6,811 nucleotides of DNA from DASYRX01 sp036003845 (GTDB lineage: Bacteria; Gemmatimonadota; Gemmatimonadetes; Gemmatimonadales; Gemmatimonadaceae). Position numbers and translations under genes: made by a program. Position 1 is the stretch's first letter. Each line of letters opens with the position of its first letter. Shown piece by piece: positions 5,196 through 6,811 of this stretch. The stretch covers positions 1 through 6,811 of the forward strand of contig DASYRX010000371.1 in the NCBI GenBank assembly GCA_036003845.1, in the 5' to 3' direction. The notes under the pieces were generated by a model. That model saw nothing but the letters and a program-made list of their open reading frames with translations, did no database searches and was not told the DNA's origin.

Positions 5196-6811
5196 ATGAA
5201 TAACGCGAGACGGATCTTCGGTGCACTTGCCATTGGGGGCCTAACGCTGGGCGCTGCCGGGCCGAGCTCGCCCGTCGCCGACGCTGCCATGCGACGCGAT
5301 ATCGCGGCCGTGCGCGCGCTCATCGCGAAGCACGCCGATGTGAACGCTCCGCAAGGCGACGGCATGACCGCGCTGCACTGGGCCGCGAAGAACGGCGACG
5401 CCGAGCTGGCGGCGCTGCTGCTCCGCGCCAAGGCGAGCCTAACGGCGACGACGCGCGTTGGTGCCTATCTGCCGTTGCACGTCGCCAGTCAGACGGGAAG
5501 CGCGCCTGTCGTCGAGGCGCTGCTCAAGGCAGGCGCCAATGCAAAGGCAACGACGTCGACTGGAGTCACATCCCTGCACCTGGCGGCGCTCGCTGGAAGT
5601 ACTGGCGCGATCACGGCACTGATCAAGGCCGGTGCGGACCCTAACGCCAAGGAACCGGCATGGGGAGAGACGCCGCTGATGCTCGCCGCCGCACGCGGCA
5701 GAACCGACGCGGTCAAGACGCTGCTGAAAGCAGGAGCAGATCCCGCGGTCACCGCGACAGTGCTCGATCTCATGGCTCGTGCCGCCGAAGACCAAAAAGC
5801 CAAGGTCCGCCGCAACCAGGTATTGCGCTCGGGGCGCAAAGCCCAGGGCGCGGACACGGTCGCAACATGGCATCCGGATACGAAGCTCGTGCAAGAAGCT
5901 GTGCGCGCCACGCAGGACGCCGAGAAGAATCCGAACGCGGTGGCCGCCGAGCCGGAGCCCGAGATGTACCAGGGCACGCAGACTGGCGGCGATGAAGACT
6001 TCGCCGGCTTCACGCAGATGGTCGGATACCAGGGGGGCCTAACGGCGCTGCATCTGGCCGTGCGTGAAGGTCAGACCGAGACGGTGCTCGCTCTGCTCGA
6101 AGGCAAGGCCGACATCAACTTCCAGACGCCGGCTGACAAGACGTCGCCGCTCTTGCTCGCGACGATCAACGGCCACTACGATCTGGCGAAGCTGCTCCTC
6201 GAGCGCGGTGCCGATCCAAACCTGGCGAGCGACGCCGGAGCCACGCCCCTCTACGCGGTGATCAACAAGGAATGGGCGCCGACCTCGCGCACCCCGCAGC
6301 CCGCATTCAATCTGCAGCAGAAGACGACGTATCTCGAGCTTGCGGAAGCGCTGCTCAAGGCCAAAGCCGATCCTAACGCGCGGCTCAAGCGTAGCCTCTG
6401 GTACACCACGTACAATCGCGACAACCTGCGCGTCGATTTCGCAGGCGCGACGGCGTTCTGGCGCGCTGCGTACGCGACGGACTTGGACGCGATGAAGCTG
6501 CTGCTCAAGTATGGCGCGGATCCCAAGGTCGCGACGTTCCGTCCACCGCCGCGCGCGCGTCGTGGCGGAAACGCCGGCGGCGCCGACGTTCCCGATCCGT
6601 CACTCCTTCCACCGATTCCGGAAGGCGGTCCGGGAATCTACGCGATTCACGCTGCGTCAGGCACAGGTTACGGGCAGGGATACGCAGCCAACGACCATCG
6701 CCATGTTCCGGACGCCTGGCTGCCGACGGTGAAGTTCCTCGTCGAAGAGTTAGGCGCTGATGTGAACGCGCGCGATTTCAACGGGTACACGCCGCTGCAT
6801 AACGCGGCGGC
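5196..6811 (+). CDS. Exported ankyrin-repeat protein, partial (runs off right edge)
   Basis: A single open frame of 538 codons reaches the window end without a stop. Residues 1-22 (MNNARRIFGALAIGGLTLGAAG) look like a signal peptide, so the repeats probably act in the periplasm. The first ankyrin block, about 25-185, includes GMTALHWAAKNGD, AYLPLHVASQTGS, VTSLHLAALAGS and ETPLMLAAARGR, each followed by LLKAGA or a similar turn. Residues about 186-275 are a charged, non-ankyrin insert (KAKVRRNQ, AAEPEPEMYQG). A second block starts at GLTALHLAVREGQ, and continues with TSPLLLATINGH, GADPNLASDAG, and, at 416-425, AGATAFWRAA. A Pro/Gly-rich insert (RPPPRARRGG) follows, then GADVNARDFNGYTPLHNAA at the edge. 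Ankyrin repeats bind proteins; no catalytic motif is visible. The only ribosome-binding signal is a weak GAGAG run. It follows the DUF1552 gene after the hairpin, so expression may be partly uncoupled. Such proteins often sit beside DUF1592/DUF1552 pairs. Confidence 0.92.
   Translation, partial: MNNARRIFGALAIGGLTLGAAGPSSPVADAAMRRDIAAVRALIAKHADVNAPQGDGMTALHWAAKNGDAELAALLLRAKASLTATTRVGAYLPLHVASQTGSAPVVEALLKAGANAKATTSTGVTSLHLAALAGSTGAITALIKAGADPNAKEPAWGETPLMLAAARGRTDAVKTLLKAGADPAVTATVLDLMARAAEDQKAKVRRNQVLRSGRKAQGADTVATWHPDTKLVQEAVRATQDAEKNPNAVAAEPEPEMYQGTQTGGDEDFAGFTQMVGYQGGLTALHLAVREGQTETVLALLEGKADINFQTPADKTSPLLLATINGHYDLAKLLLERGADPNLASDAGATPLYAVINKEWAPTSRTPQPAFNLQQKTTYLELAEALLKAKADPNARLKRSLWYTTYNRDNLRVDFAGATAFWRAAYATDLDAMKLLLKYGADPKVATFRPPPRARRGGNAGGADVPDPSLLPPIPEGGPGIYAIHAASGTGYGQGYAANDHRHVPDAWLPTVKFLVEELGADVNARDFNGYTPLHNAA

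Larger units (their letters stand above)
55..6754. repeat. Dispersed CCTAACG word, 15 exact copies plus 2 CCTAAC copies
   Basis: CCTAACG on the plus strand starts at 55, 238, 597, 2497, 2998, 3959, 4521, 5240, 5438, 5640, 6038 and 6372. Its reverse complement CGTTAGG starts at 1149, 2835 and 3491. The six-base core also occurs as GTTAGG at 4901 and 6749. By composition, roughly one exact heptamer would be expected on both strands together. The base before the core is G in 11 of 17 copies, giving a preferred GCCTAACG. Copies lie in genes of both orientations, in three non-coding sites (238, 1149, and 597, which overlaps a stop codon), and in several reading frames, so protein sequence does not explain them. 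I saw no CTAAC or GTTAG outside this context. The function is unknown. Confidence 0.9.

Noticed and set aside
5439..6013. Two long leftward open frames (151 and 174 codons) antisense to the ankyrin gene
   Set aside because: The rightward frame encodes clear ankyrin repeats throughout; the antisense products are Ala/Ser/Arg-rich without recognisable motifs.
55..6754. Reading the CCTAACG copies as telomere-like TTAGGG repeats
   Set aside because: The copies are single, widely spaced and flanked by G/C that breaks the telomeric unit; there is no tandem array.

Overview
The window looks like chromosome of a GC-rich, Gram-negative soil-type bacterium. The gene content points to Gemmatimonadota, with Acidobacteriota or a related metagenomic lineage as the alternative: a multi-domain 'planctomycete-type' c-type cytochrome (DUF1587/1595/1592/1588/1585), a DUF1552 protein and an exported ankyrin protein in a row, beside DUF2277 and DUF4168 genes. 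The taxonomic call is inference from gene families, not from a marker gene. There are no RNA genes, CRISPR arrays or transposases.

Layout. Positions 1-1056 hold three leftward genes. In transcription order they are a small exported DUF4168 protein (1056-598), a DUF2277 protein (540-253), and the start of a secreted serine hydrolase of the beta-lactamase class C family (206 to beyond position 1). A divergent intergenic region (1057-1191) contains a perfect 12-bp palindrome whose two arms each carry a TTGAC -35-like element. Positions 1192-5054 hold two tightly spaced rightward genes, the diheme DUF1592-family protein and the Tat-type DUF1552 protein. After a 141-nt gap filled by a perfect 23-bp inverted repeat, an exported ankyrin-repeat protein starts at 5196 and runs off the right edge, still open.

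The three rightward genes probably form one periplasmic module. The cytochrome carries two CxxCH heme sites, the DUF1552 protein has its family's HxxSHH signature, and the ankyrin protein could be a scaffold or partner. The substrate and reaction are unknown.

The most unusual signal is not a gene. The non-palindromic heptamer CCTAACG (either strand) occurs 15 times, with two further CCTAAC copies, where about one heptamer is expected by chance. It lies in all the genes' reading frames and in the gaps, and inside genes it is often spelled with rare codons (TTA, CTA, CCT-AAC, AGG). That is what a genome-wide selected DNA word would look like, such as an uptake sequence, a Chi- or KOPS-like motif, or a protein-binding or methylation site.
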